This document shows positions 46,942 through 58,359 of a stretch of 64,000 bases of DNA, piece by piece. Position numbers and translations under genes: made by a program. A model generated the notes under the pieces. That model worked only from the letters and a program-made list of their open reading frames with translations, was not told the origin of the DNA and did no database searches. How positions within the stretch are numbered: position 1 is the first letter of the stretch; every line of letters begins with the position of its first letter. Source of the DNA: Erythroxylum novogranatense (Eukaryota > Streptophyta > Magnoliopsida > Malpighiales > Erythroxylaceae); contig CM057227.1 of NCBI GenBank assembly GCA_029891385.1, positions 59,273,567-59,337,566 of the forward strand. Direction: 5' to 3'.

Positions 46942-47840
46942 CCATGGGCCAGATGGTGAAATCTTTTGCTCCTGTCCCAGCTAAGAAGGGGAAATAGTTT
47001 GATAAGCTCAGGAAGTATGGGGCAGTGGATTTCTAAGGGACAACAGATCCAGAAAAAGTTGAGACTTGGTTGAGAAAGACCGAGAGGATATTAGATCAAA
47101 TGGATTGTGAGGATGATGAGAAAGTTGTGTACGCTGCGAGTTTGCTACAAGGAGATGCTCTACATTGATGGGAATGAGATCGTCGGTGTTGCCATAGAAA
47201 GACTTCTTAGCTGCTTATAAGAAGAAGTACCTGTCTGAGGTGTATATTTAGCAAAAGCAGAGAGAGTTTTAGAATCTTACCCAGAGGGAAATGACAGTGA
47301 ATGAACATGAGCACCGGTTTACATAACTATCCTGATCTGCAGCAAAGATGATGATGAGTGAGTCGGCTAAGTGCCATAGGCTCAAATCAGGGCTGCATCT
47401 AGCTATCAAAAAGAAAGTGGTGGTGCTAAATTTTTGTAATTTTCAATAGATGGTTGAAGTAGCACTGAGGGTGGAAAATATTGAGAATATAAAGAGCACC
47501 ATAAATAAAAAAAAAGAAAGGGGAAAGAATAGTTCAAGAAGGGAGGTGGTACTTCTATGCCCCAGAGGAGTGCTAAGACTTCCCTATGCAGTCTGAGGAG
47601 AGGAGTAGTAGTGCAAGCAGGCCGAGACCTATGATAACTTCTACTGTTTCTCATCAAGCCTCAACGGTAGGAGGCAGTAGAAGGGGAGAAGGGGATAAGT
47701 CTTTTGTACCTAAGTGCGATCATTACGGCAAGTTCCATGGAAGGGAATGCTATAAGCTAACTGGAGTTTGTTTCAAATGTGGAGAGAAGGGGCACATGGT
47801 TAAAGAGTGTCCGCGATATGCAAAAAGAGAGGTAATTTAG
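46942..47840 (+). pseudogene. Gypsy-D gag, main piece (broken)
   Basis: Pieces in order: DKLRKYGAVDF, DPEKVETWLRKTERILDQMD, CEDDEKVVYAASLLQGDALH (capsid-like domain), then two zinc-knuckle-like elements, CDHYGKFHGREC and CFKCGEKGHMVKECP (about 47720-47815). The second is a perfect CX2CX4HX4C knuckle. Stops occur at about 46998, 47034 and 47168. Confidence 0.88.
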
Positions 47841-48715
47841 ATGCAAGCTTTAAGGAGAACTGAGACAGTGGGGTACAAGACTACAACAGAAGTGGGTAGT
47901 ACTGAGGCAACTAAGAGAGTGAATCTTTTAGGAAAATCAAGGGGCCAAACACCAGCTAGAGTATTTGCAATGACATGGGAGGATGCAGAGACTACTCTAG
48001 AAGTTGTGACTAGTACGGTTAAATTATTTGATGCTAATGTTGCTGTTTTAATTGATTCGAGGTCTACCCACTCCTTTATTTCATCAGGTAGAACTATGGA
48101 CGACAGGGATGTGAGCCCACTAGATACTCCTTTGATGGTGAGTACTCCAATCGGCTAGTAAATCGTTATTAGTTAAGTTTATAGATATTGTAAAGTATGT
48201 ATTGGTGGGGAACACTTAGTGGTGGACCTAATGCCATTAAAAATGGGAGGATTAGATGTGATACTGAGCATGGATACGTTAGAAAAGTATAATGCCCATC
48301 TGGATTACAAGTAGAAGATAGTGGAGTTCAAATTGGATGAGGGTATAACGGTAGTGTTTATAGGGGATAGGAAATCAAGTCCACCTATAAATGTTTCAAC
48401 TCTGACAGTAGAGAGATGATAAGGAAAGGGTGTGAAGAATTTTTGGCCTATATGGTAGACACGCAAACAGATAAAGGAAACTTAGAAGACATTCCTGTGG
48501 TCATGGAATTCCTGGATATCTTTCATGAAAAATTATCAGGACTACCAACCCCTAGGAAAATTGAGTTTCTCATTGAGCTTCTTCTGGGTACGGCACCAAT
48601 ATCAATTATGCCTTATAGAATGGCTCCGGTGAACTTGAAAGAGCTTAAGGAGCAATTGGAAGAGTTGTTGGAGAAGGATTATATTGGGCCTAGCTCTTCA
48701 CCTTGGAGAACTCCA
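47841..48715 (+). pseudogene. Gypsy-D protease and start of reverse transcriptase, fused to the 3' LTR
   Basis: The protease active-site block reads VAVLIDSRSTHSFIS (about 48042-48080), where DSG is changed to DSR. Later come IPVVMEFLDIF, LSGLPTPRKIEF, PISIMPYRMAPVNLKELKEQ and SSSPWRTP (48416-48715), the N-terminus of chromovirus reverse transcriptase. The frame then runs into LTR sequence at about 48715, so the reverse transcriptase core, RNase H, integrase and polypurine tract are gone. Confidence 0.87.
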
Positions 48716-51664
48716 AAAAATTTTCATTTATTATCGATTTATTTATTTAATTATTTAATTAGGATTTGTTTGTTTATTTATTTATTTTTAGAATTGGGTC
48801 ATTAAATTTACTAAACATGAATAGAGATAAGAATTATATGAAAAGATTAGAATAAGTTAGAATTTATATGGGAATGTCAGAATTAAGTTAGCTTAAGGAG
48901 TTAGTAGATAAAGACAAAAGAAGGGGTAAATGGGCATTGTATTAAATAATGATGGCAAAATTCGGAGACCAAGGATAAAAGTTGTCTTAAAATTTAGAAG
49001 AAGAGAAGAGAGAGTCATAGAAGAGAAGAGAAAAGAGATAAAAACGTGAGAGAAGAAGAAGGGGAGCAGAAGGTCATGAGAGAAGCTAAAGCAAAAGAAG
49101 AGTACGTGGGAAGAAGAGAAATCAAGCTTGTTAAATTAAGTTAATCATCTTTTCTTCTTGCTTTATTGAAGAAATGGGTTGCATTGAGAATGAAGGAATT
49201 GAATAGAGAAGGGTTTGTGTTGGAAGAAGAGGAAGAAGGAACTCATTTGATTCCAAGGGTTTCTAAACTAAGTCTTGGGTTTTCTATCCTAGATGGATTA
49301 TGGGTAGGTTAGGTTTGAGCTTCGTTTATGTTTATTGCATTTTTGTGATTATTGAAGTTTAAGAATTTTATTAGAATGTTGTTTTGAATAGAGCCTTGGT
49401 TGTTTTAGGAAACCAAGAGAATCTACCCAAGAGAAAGAGGAAAGACAACCTTGAGTTGGATTTTTGCAAGTGAAATTAAGTGGGTAGTGTATTTATGGTT
49501 GTTGTGAAATTGAGCAAATTCTTGCCTATGTGTATATATGGATTTCTTGAATTTGACTTGTTTGTGGATGATGGAAATTGCTTGATGATTGATGATTATG
49601 TTACACCTTGAAAAAGGTTATAAAATTTTGTATAAACGAAAAGGAGAAAAAGCATGAAAGTATGAGCATATGATAAAATGATTTGAGCATTATTATGTGC
49701 TTTTGTTTGGGCAAGACTGGGACCATTATGTTCTTCACGTGCACGTTGACAAGAGCCTTCTCTCGGCTGCCCGCTTGTGGCATATGAGTTCCAAAAATGG
49801 ACTCATTATATTCATGGTGTAAACTTCAGTTTCTCCGTTCTATTTCCATGGAACTCTCGAGCCAATTGTTGGTACATTGCATCTTTGAATTATCAAGTAT
49901 GATGCATTTGAGTGTTATGTTTAATGGTTGAAGTCTATGTTATGTGTTATGAGTTTTGAGCTAAATTGATTAATGATTGAATTGCTATAATAGATTAAAA
50001 TGCTTAAATTACTAGATATACATGTACATATGTTTGAATTTGTGACCAATTGCCAATGGCTATAAATATATTAACCACTGAGCTATGTAACTCACCCCAG
50101 TATTCCCTCCTTAGGTGTAGAACGAGATGGTTAGCAATCCTTGTAAGGCATCGGAAACTCCAAGATAGTTAGAGACTTTTGTACTAAATTAGTGAACATT
50201 TTGGGTAGCTTTATAGGCATATCAACATTGAGCGTCCTTTTTGTATTTCGTTTTAAGTTACTGATGTGTATGTTTATTTGTAATGGAAGTTTTTATAAAC
50301 TCTATTTGGATTTATTAATGAAATATGATTATGTTTTTCTTGTGATTCTCAAAATTGGTATATTGCATTTTAAAGCTTTCATAGGTGTCAAAATATGTGT
50401 TCTTATTTCAAGGGAAAAATTGTTCTAATTTGGGTTGAATAAGGCAAAGTTGTCTTCTTAGAAGTTGTAGGATGTCTTATTAGCTTTCCAACAATATGAA
50501 GTATAAAATTTTTAGACATCAGAGTTAAGAGATATGATCATTATAAGTGGTGATGCTACATAGGATGTATATACAGAATATCTATAGTAAAGATGAGAAT
50601 TTGTTGTATGTGATGAGTCATTTGAGTTGAGATTTGGGAGTTTAATACAACCAAATTTGTAACTGATTGTTTAAGGAGTGATATTGCATTAGAAGAAGTG
50701 AATTTGGGAAGATTATGAGTGAAAGTGATGTTAGAATGGATGTAGGAACCATTGGAGATGCTTTGGAGAGTATAGTTAGTGATTTAGAATTTTTGGTGAT
50801 GTGAGGAAGACCCTGTAGAAATCCCTTCGTCTGATTCATCTTAGACTGAATCACTTCATTTTATTCACCTTAGACTGAATCCCTTTGCCTAATTCATCTT
50901 AGACTGAATCTTTTCTTCTAATTCACCTTAGACTGAATCCTTTCATCTGATTCATTTTAGACTAAGTCCCTTCGTTTGATTCATCTTAGATTGAATCGCT
51001 TCTCTTGATCCATCTACACTTTTCAAAATTTGAGATTTTGACCCTTTAGATGGCAAAATCTCTCTTCAAGGTCTTCATAAAATTTATAGATCTCAAAGTT
51101 CTCTTCGAAACTACCCTAAAATGACCACAATCCAATATCTCTAGTGAAAGTTATGTCAATTGTCCCAAGATAGGTACAATATGATTAAAGACATAATCAT
51201 ATTTGATTCTTTTGGCCATAACTTCATCACCCGACCTCTAAATGAAGTGATTCTTGAAGCAATAGATTGCTAACGTATTTGTATCTGTCTATAAAAATTT
51301 ATAGCATTCAATCTTGACTTGAAAAAGATTTATGAAAAGAAAGTGATGGATCGAAGAGGAGAGCATGACTAGGTTATGAACATACTTCAATATTTTAATC
51401 ATATCTTGATCGGTAGAGCTCCGAATGAGATTATTCTTACTTTAAAATAAACTAGAGACATGGAGCTACAATTATTCAACAAAATTCAAGTGGTGGTTTG
51501 GGCGTCTGACTGGTGTGGGCTCGCTCCTTGTGGTTTGAGATGTTATGAGAATGAGAATGAACTGATGTTGGCCAGGCAGATCCCATGGAAATAACCTTAT
51601 AGGATAATATGTTCACGTCTTATGATACATCCGGATAGTTGGGCTTTGAAAATGGGTTCCAACA
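48716..51664 (+). repeat. Gypsy-D 3' LTR
   Basis: About 2949 bp, lacking roughly the first ten bases relative to the 5' LTR and ending GGGTTCCAACA. Its minisatellite lies at 50834-51010. No gene. Confidence 0.87.
50834..51010. repeat. 29-bp minisatellite in the Gypsy-D 3' LTR
   Basis: TTAGACTG cores repeat every 29 bases with starts near 50839, 50868, 50897, 50926, 50955 and 50984. Copy number equals that in the 5' LTR (six), but unit variants differ. Confidence 0.92.
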
Positions 51665-51887
51665 TTTGTACAAGAATGTACAAGGGCGTGAAAGTATAAG
51701 TTACTTCAAATATTTGTTTTATGCCTTGATTTTATCTGAATTCTTGTCCTTTTAGTTTGAGAAGGCAATTATGACCTAAAAATGTACTTGAAGAGAATTA
51801 TGTACCAAAAATACAACAAAACTATTAAATAACAAGGAAAACATGTTTAAAAAGGGTGTATAATTATAGTCAAATAAGCATCTATCA
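51665..51887 (-). repeat. Athila-3 3' LTR, piece 3
   Basis: It aligns with 57200-57389 of the 5' LTR (AGGCAATTATGACC, CACTTGAAGAGAAT-like and GTGTATAATTATAGTCAAAT blocks) and ends TCTATCA, the reverse complement of the LTR start TGATAGA. Confidence 0.82.
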
Positions 51888-53430
51888 AACATCCTCATTT
51901 TTAAGTTTTTATTTTCCTCAAGCAAATCTTAATCTCCATTATCAACTTTATAAACATTTATCCCTTCTTAACTCTAACCTATCCATTCATAATCTAAATC
52001 ATCAAATCATATTGATCCAATTAACATACAATTAGAGTCAAGAGTCAAGTTGAACTAAAACTAACTTCATAATTCAATATCAATAATAATCAAATCAATG
52101 ATCTTTTTGAAATAAAAAATACAATTCTTTACAACCTCACCAATGTTTCACTCATTGCACTCAAGTGTTTAGGGAGAAAAGTGTCAAACTCTTAAATCAA
52201 TGCATAACAGAACTCTTAACCATAAGCTTTCAATATTGTCATATCTTCACCACTTATATGTAAACTAGAAACAAAAACCAAAAGGTCTTAACAAGGGTTT
52301 AATAGAGCTTAGATAAGGTACGATTGGGATAATAACAATATTATGAATTTGAAGGAAATTTGTAAAAGAAGCATTATAAGAAACTTATTACTTCGCAGTA
52401 TATGTCCTTGCATTATAACTCCATTAGGAATCTATATTATTTTATATACTCGCAACATACTTTTTTTAATATTTTTGAGCATGCATCATGTACCACAATT
52501 AAAGAAATAATGGACTTTTCAAAATTTTAAGTTTCAAACAATCAAGTAATGTAAATAATTTCAAGGTTTAAATTAGTAAAAAAGGCCCTAAGAAAATTAG
52601 GATAAAGGTTAATAATGGAGTTATAATCAATGAAAGAGGATAAAGCTCAAAATCGGTTGCTCCTAGGGATAAAGTATGGTAGGGTGATTATCAAAGAAAT
52701 AGACTTAAACAATTGTTGTATCTAAGTGCGTTTATCACTTTAATACTTCCAATTAAAAAAATATGGTCTCAATTTGCATAATAAAAACAAGTTCTAGAGT
52801 CATCCAACTATGCATGATAATATACATAAAATAATGAAAGAGCTCGAAAATTTATATATTTTACTCTTAGCTTGAAAGCTCATACAAAAATGGTTATATG
52901 AGTGTAAATAATATGCAATTTTACATTCAAATTAAATTTCATGATGACTACTAAATGACTTATAAAAGTAAGTTTGTTGCAACTATCATCCTTTTGCATA
53001 CTAATTCAAATTAATAGTCAATAATAAAATAAAGTATTTACGGACAAATTTCATCTAATTTAAAAATCAGTTAATAAAATTTAATAACCAAGATTATAAT
53101 AAGCTTAAGAAAATTATTATCCCTTTCTTACGTTTAAAATTGTATATTGTCTCTAATGTACACAATATAAGCATATATGAATAAAAAGTGAGAAAGTGGA
53201 ATTTGGTACGTCCTTGAGTAATAAGATTTTGAGATTCTAATTTTTATAAATTTGGGGCTATCTATCCGATACTAGATGCAAACATCCTTACAAATATAAA
53301 TGAAAAGTAATAAAAGATAAAAGAAAATAATATAACAATAAATGAGATAAATACAAAATAAAAATGAATATAATGTTAAAGCTCTATACTAACACAAGAC
53401 AAAAACAAAAAGAAAGAGAATTAAAAAAAC
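51888..53430 (-). other. Athila-3 interior, 3' non-coding part
   Basis: No gene is seen. Next to the LTR the minus strand has AAAATGAGGATGTT, a weak polypurine tract. The first 1.2 kb matches the Athila-4 non-coding region in reverse complement, for example CTAAACACTT-GAGTGCA-TGAGTGAA at about 52140-52180 against 58100-58130. Pol is absent altogether. Confidence 0.7.
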
Positions 53431-54430
53431 AAAACTTGTCATAAGTCTTGGGTTGCCTTCCAAGTAGAGCTTGTTTAACGTTGTTAACTCAACGTACCAT
53501 TCTTGCTTATCATCAACCAGGGTCTACAATCAGTGGCTTACTTCCACTTATTTCTCCATATGGTAGTTTAGTAGCCTTTACATAAGCCGCATGTTCCAAG
53601 ATAATAACAAAAGTATAATTTATGAAATTAGTAAATCCTATTGACTACATTAATTCCTTTTTTAACGAAAAATTAATAAAATAAGGGATAACAAAGTCTT
53701 TGAATATTCAGTTGATACGACAAGTTTATGTTGGAGGATTTGGGAAATATCTGTAAGGTGACTACCAATGATTCTCTCCTCCTTTGTTCTTCCTCGACCA
53801 TCTTTGTCCACTCTTCTTTTTTCTCTTCCTAGACAAAGGCTTTCGCTTCTTCTTCTTCTTCAATTATCTTTTGCCACTTCTCTCCTTCCTATTCTTGGAC
53901 AGAGGCTTCCCCTTCTTCTTTATCTTATTCTACTTCCTCTATCATCTGTTTATTGTTTTCTTCCAAAACACCTCCTCACCTTCTTGAGATGCAACGTCAT
54001 TTATCATGTCAACCTTTATTTTTTCTTCACTCTGAGGAGTTAATAAACTTAAATAGTATGCTATATTATACTCAAATATATTCAGGTCAAGAAAATCTTG
54101 CTTTGAATTCATATTGGCTTGCTACACTTTTGGCAAGGTATTCCATATTTTATTTATGATTCTTTCTTTTTGTTGTTGTTGCTCTAAATATTCAATTGAA
54201 GCATAATTATTCCATCCATATGTGTAAGGATTGCTCCACTATGAATAATAAGTATCCTCATATAGTGTAATCTAATGTTGGTTGTGTATGTTTGGTTACT
54301 CCCATATATAATTTGGTATATGAAGTTCATGATTATAATGGTCACTCCCACAAATGTTGCAACACAATATTGACATATGTTGAGCTTCTGAAAAGATGTC
54401 ACCATACTTTTCTTTCCAAAATGATGATGT
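53431..54430 (-). pseudogene. Athila-3 gag relic
   Basis: Reading leftward in changing frames: a knuckle-like CCNICGSDHYNHELH (about 54365-54315), YTYGWNNY (near 54210), a lysine/arginine-rich linker (PLSKNRK-type, about 53820-53900), and the end piece TTLNKLYLEGNP (near 53460). This order (zinc knuckle, aromatic W-N block, basic linker) resembles the second half of Athila gag. Many stops are present. A 91-codon plus-strand frame over the basic linker is a shadow. Confidence 0.55.
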
Positions 54431-54665
54431 TGCCATAGGTGATGGATTTCTTAACTCCTATGAAATTACTGCCCACGCCATCCTTCCAATATGGGTTGTG
54501 GGTATAATGATGAATCTCAAATTATAACAATAAGTCATAAACTCAAAGTGAAAATAGAGAAGTTCAAGGGACAAATAAATAGATAAATCAAAAAATAAAA
54601 TAAATACAAATATAAATAAAACAAAAATATAATGGTTAGATTAATAAAAGGTAGGCTTTCTAACA

Positions 54666-54695
54666 TTAAAATCCCTGGCAATGGAACCAAAAGCT
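54666..54695 (-). other. Athila-3 primer-binding site
   Basis: Reading leftward from the LTR end: AGCTTTTGGTTCCATTGCCA. This matches the tRNA-Asp-type site TGGCGCCGTTGCCGGGG at most positions (TGG..CC.TTGCC.GGG), with several transitions. Confidence 0.78.
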
Positions 54696-57389
54696 TGATT
54701 TACTGCAATTAGGTCAATATGAAATTTACCACAAGTAATCAACGTAATTGTAACTAGCACAATCAAGTAAGAGTTGATCCTAAAAAGACTGTGATTACTA
54801 GTAGTTACACCATTTCTATTATCTAACTTTAACATCAACTTTTGGATTTTAATCAAATTAAACTAAATAAACAAACTAAAATTAAAATAATTTTGAATGC
54901 AACATTGAGGAAAATACTTAGAAAATCAATATCAAATAACAATGTCTAAGTAATGAATCCCATAATAATCTTTAGATACCCTTTATCATGCAATTATAAT
55001 ATTGATTATTAGACCATGAAAATTCTTATCTTATGTTAATATCTTTCTTAAGACTATTAACAACTAATCTATTAGTTGATTAACATAACTATTTTAGTTA
55101 AAACCCATAAGATTTCATTATCAATTTATGAATTCCAATATTATGTTTTACTCTAATACAAGGGATTTATATCGGCCTATCTCTAGGTTTGCATGTAAAT
55201 CCTTCCAATTATGGTAGATTTAGTAATACAAAATGACTTCTTAATCATATAAAATCAAATCTTGCGCTAATATTCTTGAAATATTAGAACATGAATAAAA
55301 TGTATAATTGATTACAATAATCAACCAATATAATTATATTGAATAAAATATCAAAGCATATTGTTATCATAAACTAGTGTTAATCACACCTAGACACTAA
55401 ACATGTTTAGTTATTGCTCATAGAAAACAAAATCAAAGATAAACATGCAGAAAAATTAATAGAAAACAAATAGATCATAATTGATAATGCATGTCAAGTG
55501 CACTATAAAATTTATTTAACTTTGCATAATAAAAGTTTGTAGTTATGGTGTGTCGGGATCGTATCTGCATGGAATGTACGTATAATTTTTGGAATGAAAA
55601 TTATTGATGATAAGGAAATAAAAAGGGTTTTGGGTTAATGTGATTGAGAAAAAATAAAAAGGGTTTTGGGTTAATGAGATTGAGAAAACAAAGTAAAATT
55701 AAACTGATACAAACAGTTTATAAAAAAATGTCAAAAGTGATAAAAGTGATGAATGTGTGTAAAATCTAGTTCTCGAATCAATCTTAACACACACGATTAA
55801 ACATATTTCATTATTATAATGTTTCACACCTTTCTTAGAACTATTGATCGTAAACTAACAACGAGTTATGTTAATCCTAGTTTCCCTTATGTTGTGTTTA
55901 ATTTAAACGAGCTCTTTAATTAAACCCCACTACCAAACAACCTAGAACAAACTTTTTAGATTTAATTGGGAAATTGCATTACGATATGGAAAATAGATCA
56001 ATATAGGCAATAACCATATGAGTTTGGGTTATTTAACCTAAGTTACGTTGTTCCTAATGATTCAATGTCAATAGTAGCTGCACAAATATAAAACATAATG
56101 ATTACATATTATATTGAAGATTCTAGCATTAGGTTTGCAATAAAACAATCTAACGAACACATTCAGAACATGTTTATAATACCCAAGTCAATAAACATAG
56201 AACAACGATAGAAATCTATAAAGAGAGAGATTCAATATTAAACAATGAAAATATGTTCTTAACCATGAATCTAGGTGTCGATTTCACCTTTGAACTAAGA
56301 TCGAGAAGCTTAATCCTTCATGGGTGTCTCAAAACAGTAAGTTTCTATCAAGCTTAATCCTTCATAGGTGTCTTAAAACAGTAAGTTTCTATCTTGCATG
56401 AGGCCCCAAGTTGATTCCTCTTCTTTTCATCATCAAAATGTTCTATTTACTAAAAATTAGGTTTTTATGCTTTATCCAGATCGCAAAAGTCACGAGCATG
56501 AATTGAAACACCCAAATCGTGAAGTTCATGGCTATGAACTTTAATGCAAGGTTGAGAATTTTTTTCCAGACTATGAAAGTTACTGTTGTGACTTTGATGC
56601 ATGACTGTAAATGTGCACTAGATCATATACTTTTCTTTTTTTTGGCATTTTCTAGCCTCCTCTTCACTTTAATCCTTCCCTTTTTTATTCTATTAAGACA
56701 GTTGAGTGTGAATCTCAAGAAGACGGCTCAAAGAGTGTGCTTTCAACTCACGTTAGCTATTATGCTTCCAAATTGTATTTAAAACCAAATATGAATTAAA
56801 GTGAATGTCTTAAGCATTTTAAAGCATTAATCATTAAGTATCATAGATTAAATGTAGTAGCAATTAAGCACACATCAATAATTATATATCTCTCTCTTTA
56901 TTTGTATATTCTTGTAAAACTAGATTTGATGTTATTATCTAATGGATCTCTTAATGTATTCTTCATATTTTCCTTGTCCCTTGATCTTTGAATGTGTCTC
57001 ATGACCTAAAATATCTTAAAAACTCTATTCCCCTTATTTTTCCTTTGCTCACATCCTTTTATAATAAAAATCAGACTTTTTGGGATATACACGGTCACTT
57101 ACATGGTCGTATAAGTGACCATGTGGCTCGAAAAATACTAAAATTATGGCTTTACATGTTCACAAAGACTGACACAGGCACATACATGATCGTGTAAGTC
57201 CAAACTACTTCAAATCCTTATGTTTATGTTATGATTTATCCAAATTTTTCTCCTTTTGGTTCTATAAGGCAATTATAACATACAAATCCACTTGAAGAGA
57301 ATAAAGTGCCAAAAATACAACAACTATTGAATAAAAAACAAAATATGTTAAATATGGGTGTATAATTATAGTCAAATAAGCTTCTATCA
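54696..57389 (-). repeat. Athila-3 5' LTR (contains a solo LTR)
   Basis: Minus-strand start TGATAGAAGC and end GCAGTAAATCA; 1293 bp without the insert at 55482-56877. Short ACACGGTC/TACATGGTCGT-type near-palindromes recur at about 57090-57195. No gene. Confidence 0.83.
55482..56877 (-). repeat. Solo LTR of another Athila/Tat-like element, TSD ATAAT
   Basis: 1396 bp, ends TGATAATGCATG (left) and GCACACATCA (right). ATAAT flanks it at 55477-55481 and 56878-56882; removing it rejoins the Athila-3 LTR. It contains two short tandem duplications, about 42 bp at 55611-55690 and about 46 bp at 56305-56395. An 87-codon frame at 56519-56782 has no recognised domain. Confidence 0.92.
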
Positions 57390-58359
57390 ACATTATTATT
57401 TTAAGCTCTTTTATTCTTTCATGTGTGATATCATGCATAGTTAGATAATTCTAGAACTTGCTTTTATTATTTATATTGAGATAACTTTTGTTAAATTAGA
57501 AGCATTAAAATGAAAATTGGATTTAGATTTAACCTTTGTTTCAATTTATTTTCTTGTTTATTATCCCACCATATTTTATTTTAATAGGTTTAATTGATTT
57601 ATTTTCTTGTTTATTAGATTTAGCTCTTTCATTGATTATAACCACATTAATAACCTTTACCATATTATTGTTGATGCCTTTTTATCATTTTGAACCCTAA
57701 TGATTATTTACATTTACTTGATTGCTTGAAACATAAAATTTGAAAAGGTTTAAGATGTCTTTAATTTTAGTACATGATAAATGCTTGAAAAAAATGGTGC
57801 AAGCATAATAAGTGAAATTAAAAAAGAAAAAGTGTTAAAGTGATGTTATGGATGGAATTATGGTATGAAGGACCTATATGTGAAGAACTACATTGCATGT
57901 AATTTTTTATATAAATTTCCTTTAATATTATCACCACCCTTTTTATTATCTCTATCATGCCCTACTCCAAGCCTTATTAAAATGTTGTATTAAGAACTTT
58001 CTTTTTGTTTACTTATAAGTGGCAGAGATATGATTTTATTACAAATTTATGTTTAAGAATCCTTTTATGTATTAATTTGAGAGGTCTTACACTTTTTGGC
58101 CTAAACACTTTGAGTGCATTGAGTGAATCCTTGGTGAGGGAGCAAAACTTTGTTCTTTCAATTTCAAAAGGATTATTTTTGGGATTGCTCTTAATTTGAC
58201 TTATGAATTTTGGTTTTATAGTGACTTTAATCTAATTGTATGTTAATTTGATTGATATGATGCGATGATTTAGAGTGTAGATGGACAGATTGAGGTTTAT
58301 GATTTGATTTAGGTTATGATTTGATTGAGGAAAAGAAAAAACTTAAGTGTGGGGATATT
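57390..58359 (+). other. Athila-4 3' non-coding region, right piece, with polypurine tract
   Basis: No gene is seen. The end reads AACTTAAGTGTGGGGATATT, a polypurine tract beside the LTR start. In reverse complement the segment matches 51888-52350 of Athila-3. A 64-codon frame at 58005-58199 lies in this conserved non-coding block and is not supported as a gene. Confidence 0.7.

Larger units (their letters stand above)
40709..51664 (+). mobile_element. Gypsy-D: plus-strand Ty3/gypsy chromovirus with internal deletion
   Basis: Two direct LTRs (40709-43656 and about 48716-51664) flank a primer site, gag with a nested solo LTR, protease and the start of reverse transcriptase. The rest of pol is deleted. 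The LTR start TATTAGACCCTGAA looks like a mutated TGTTAGACCC. Flanking CTTAT (left) and TTTGT (right) agree at only three of five positions, so the target duplication is decayed. It lies in the 3' LTR of Athila-3, whose sequence resumes at 51665. Confidence 0.87.
15898..57389 (-). mobile_element. Athila-3: minus-strand Athila-like element with a gag-only relic, split by four elements
   Basis: The 5' LTR is 54696-57389 (1293 bp after removing a nested solo LTR), the internal region 51888-54695 (2808 bp), and the 3' LTR is in three pieces (15898-16056, 39775-40708, 51665-51887; about 1.3 kb together). The two LTRs align in order, which shows that the CACTA element and Gypsy-D are later insertions. 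A primer site is visible at 54666-54692 and a weak purine tract at 51888-51901. No pol is present. A target-site duplication could not be recognised. Confidence 0.8.

Noticed and set aside
53768..54043. Plus-strand 91-codon hydrophobic frame that could be a membrane protein
   Set aside because: It is the antisense of a lysine/glutamate/arginine-rich gag linker in Athila-3, which yields Leu/Phe/Ser-rich peptides on the other strand.
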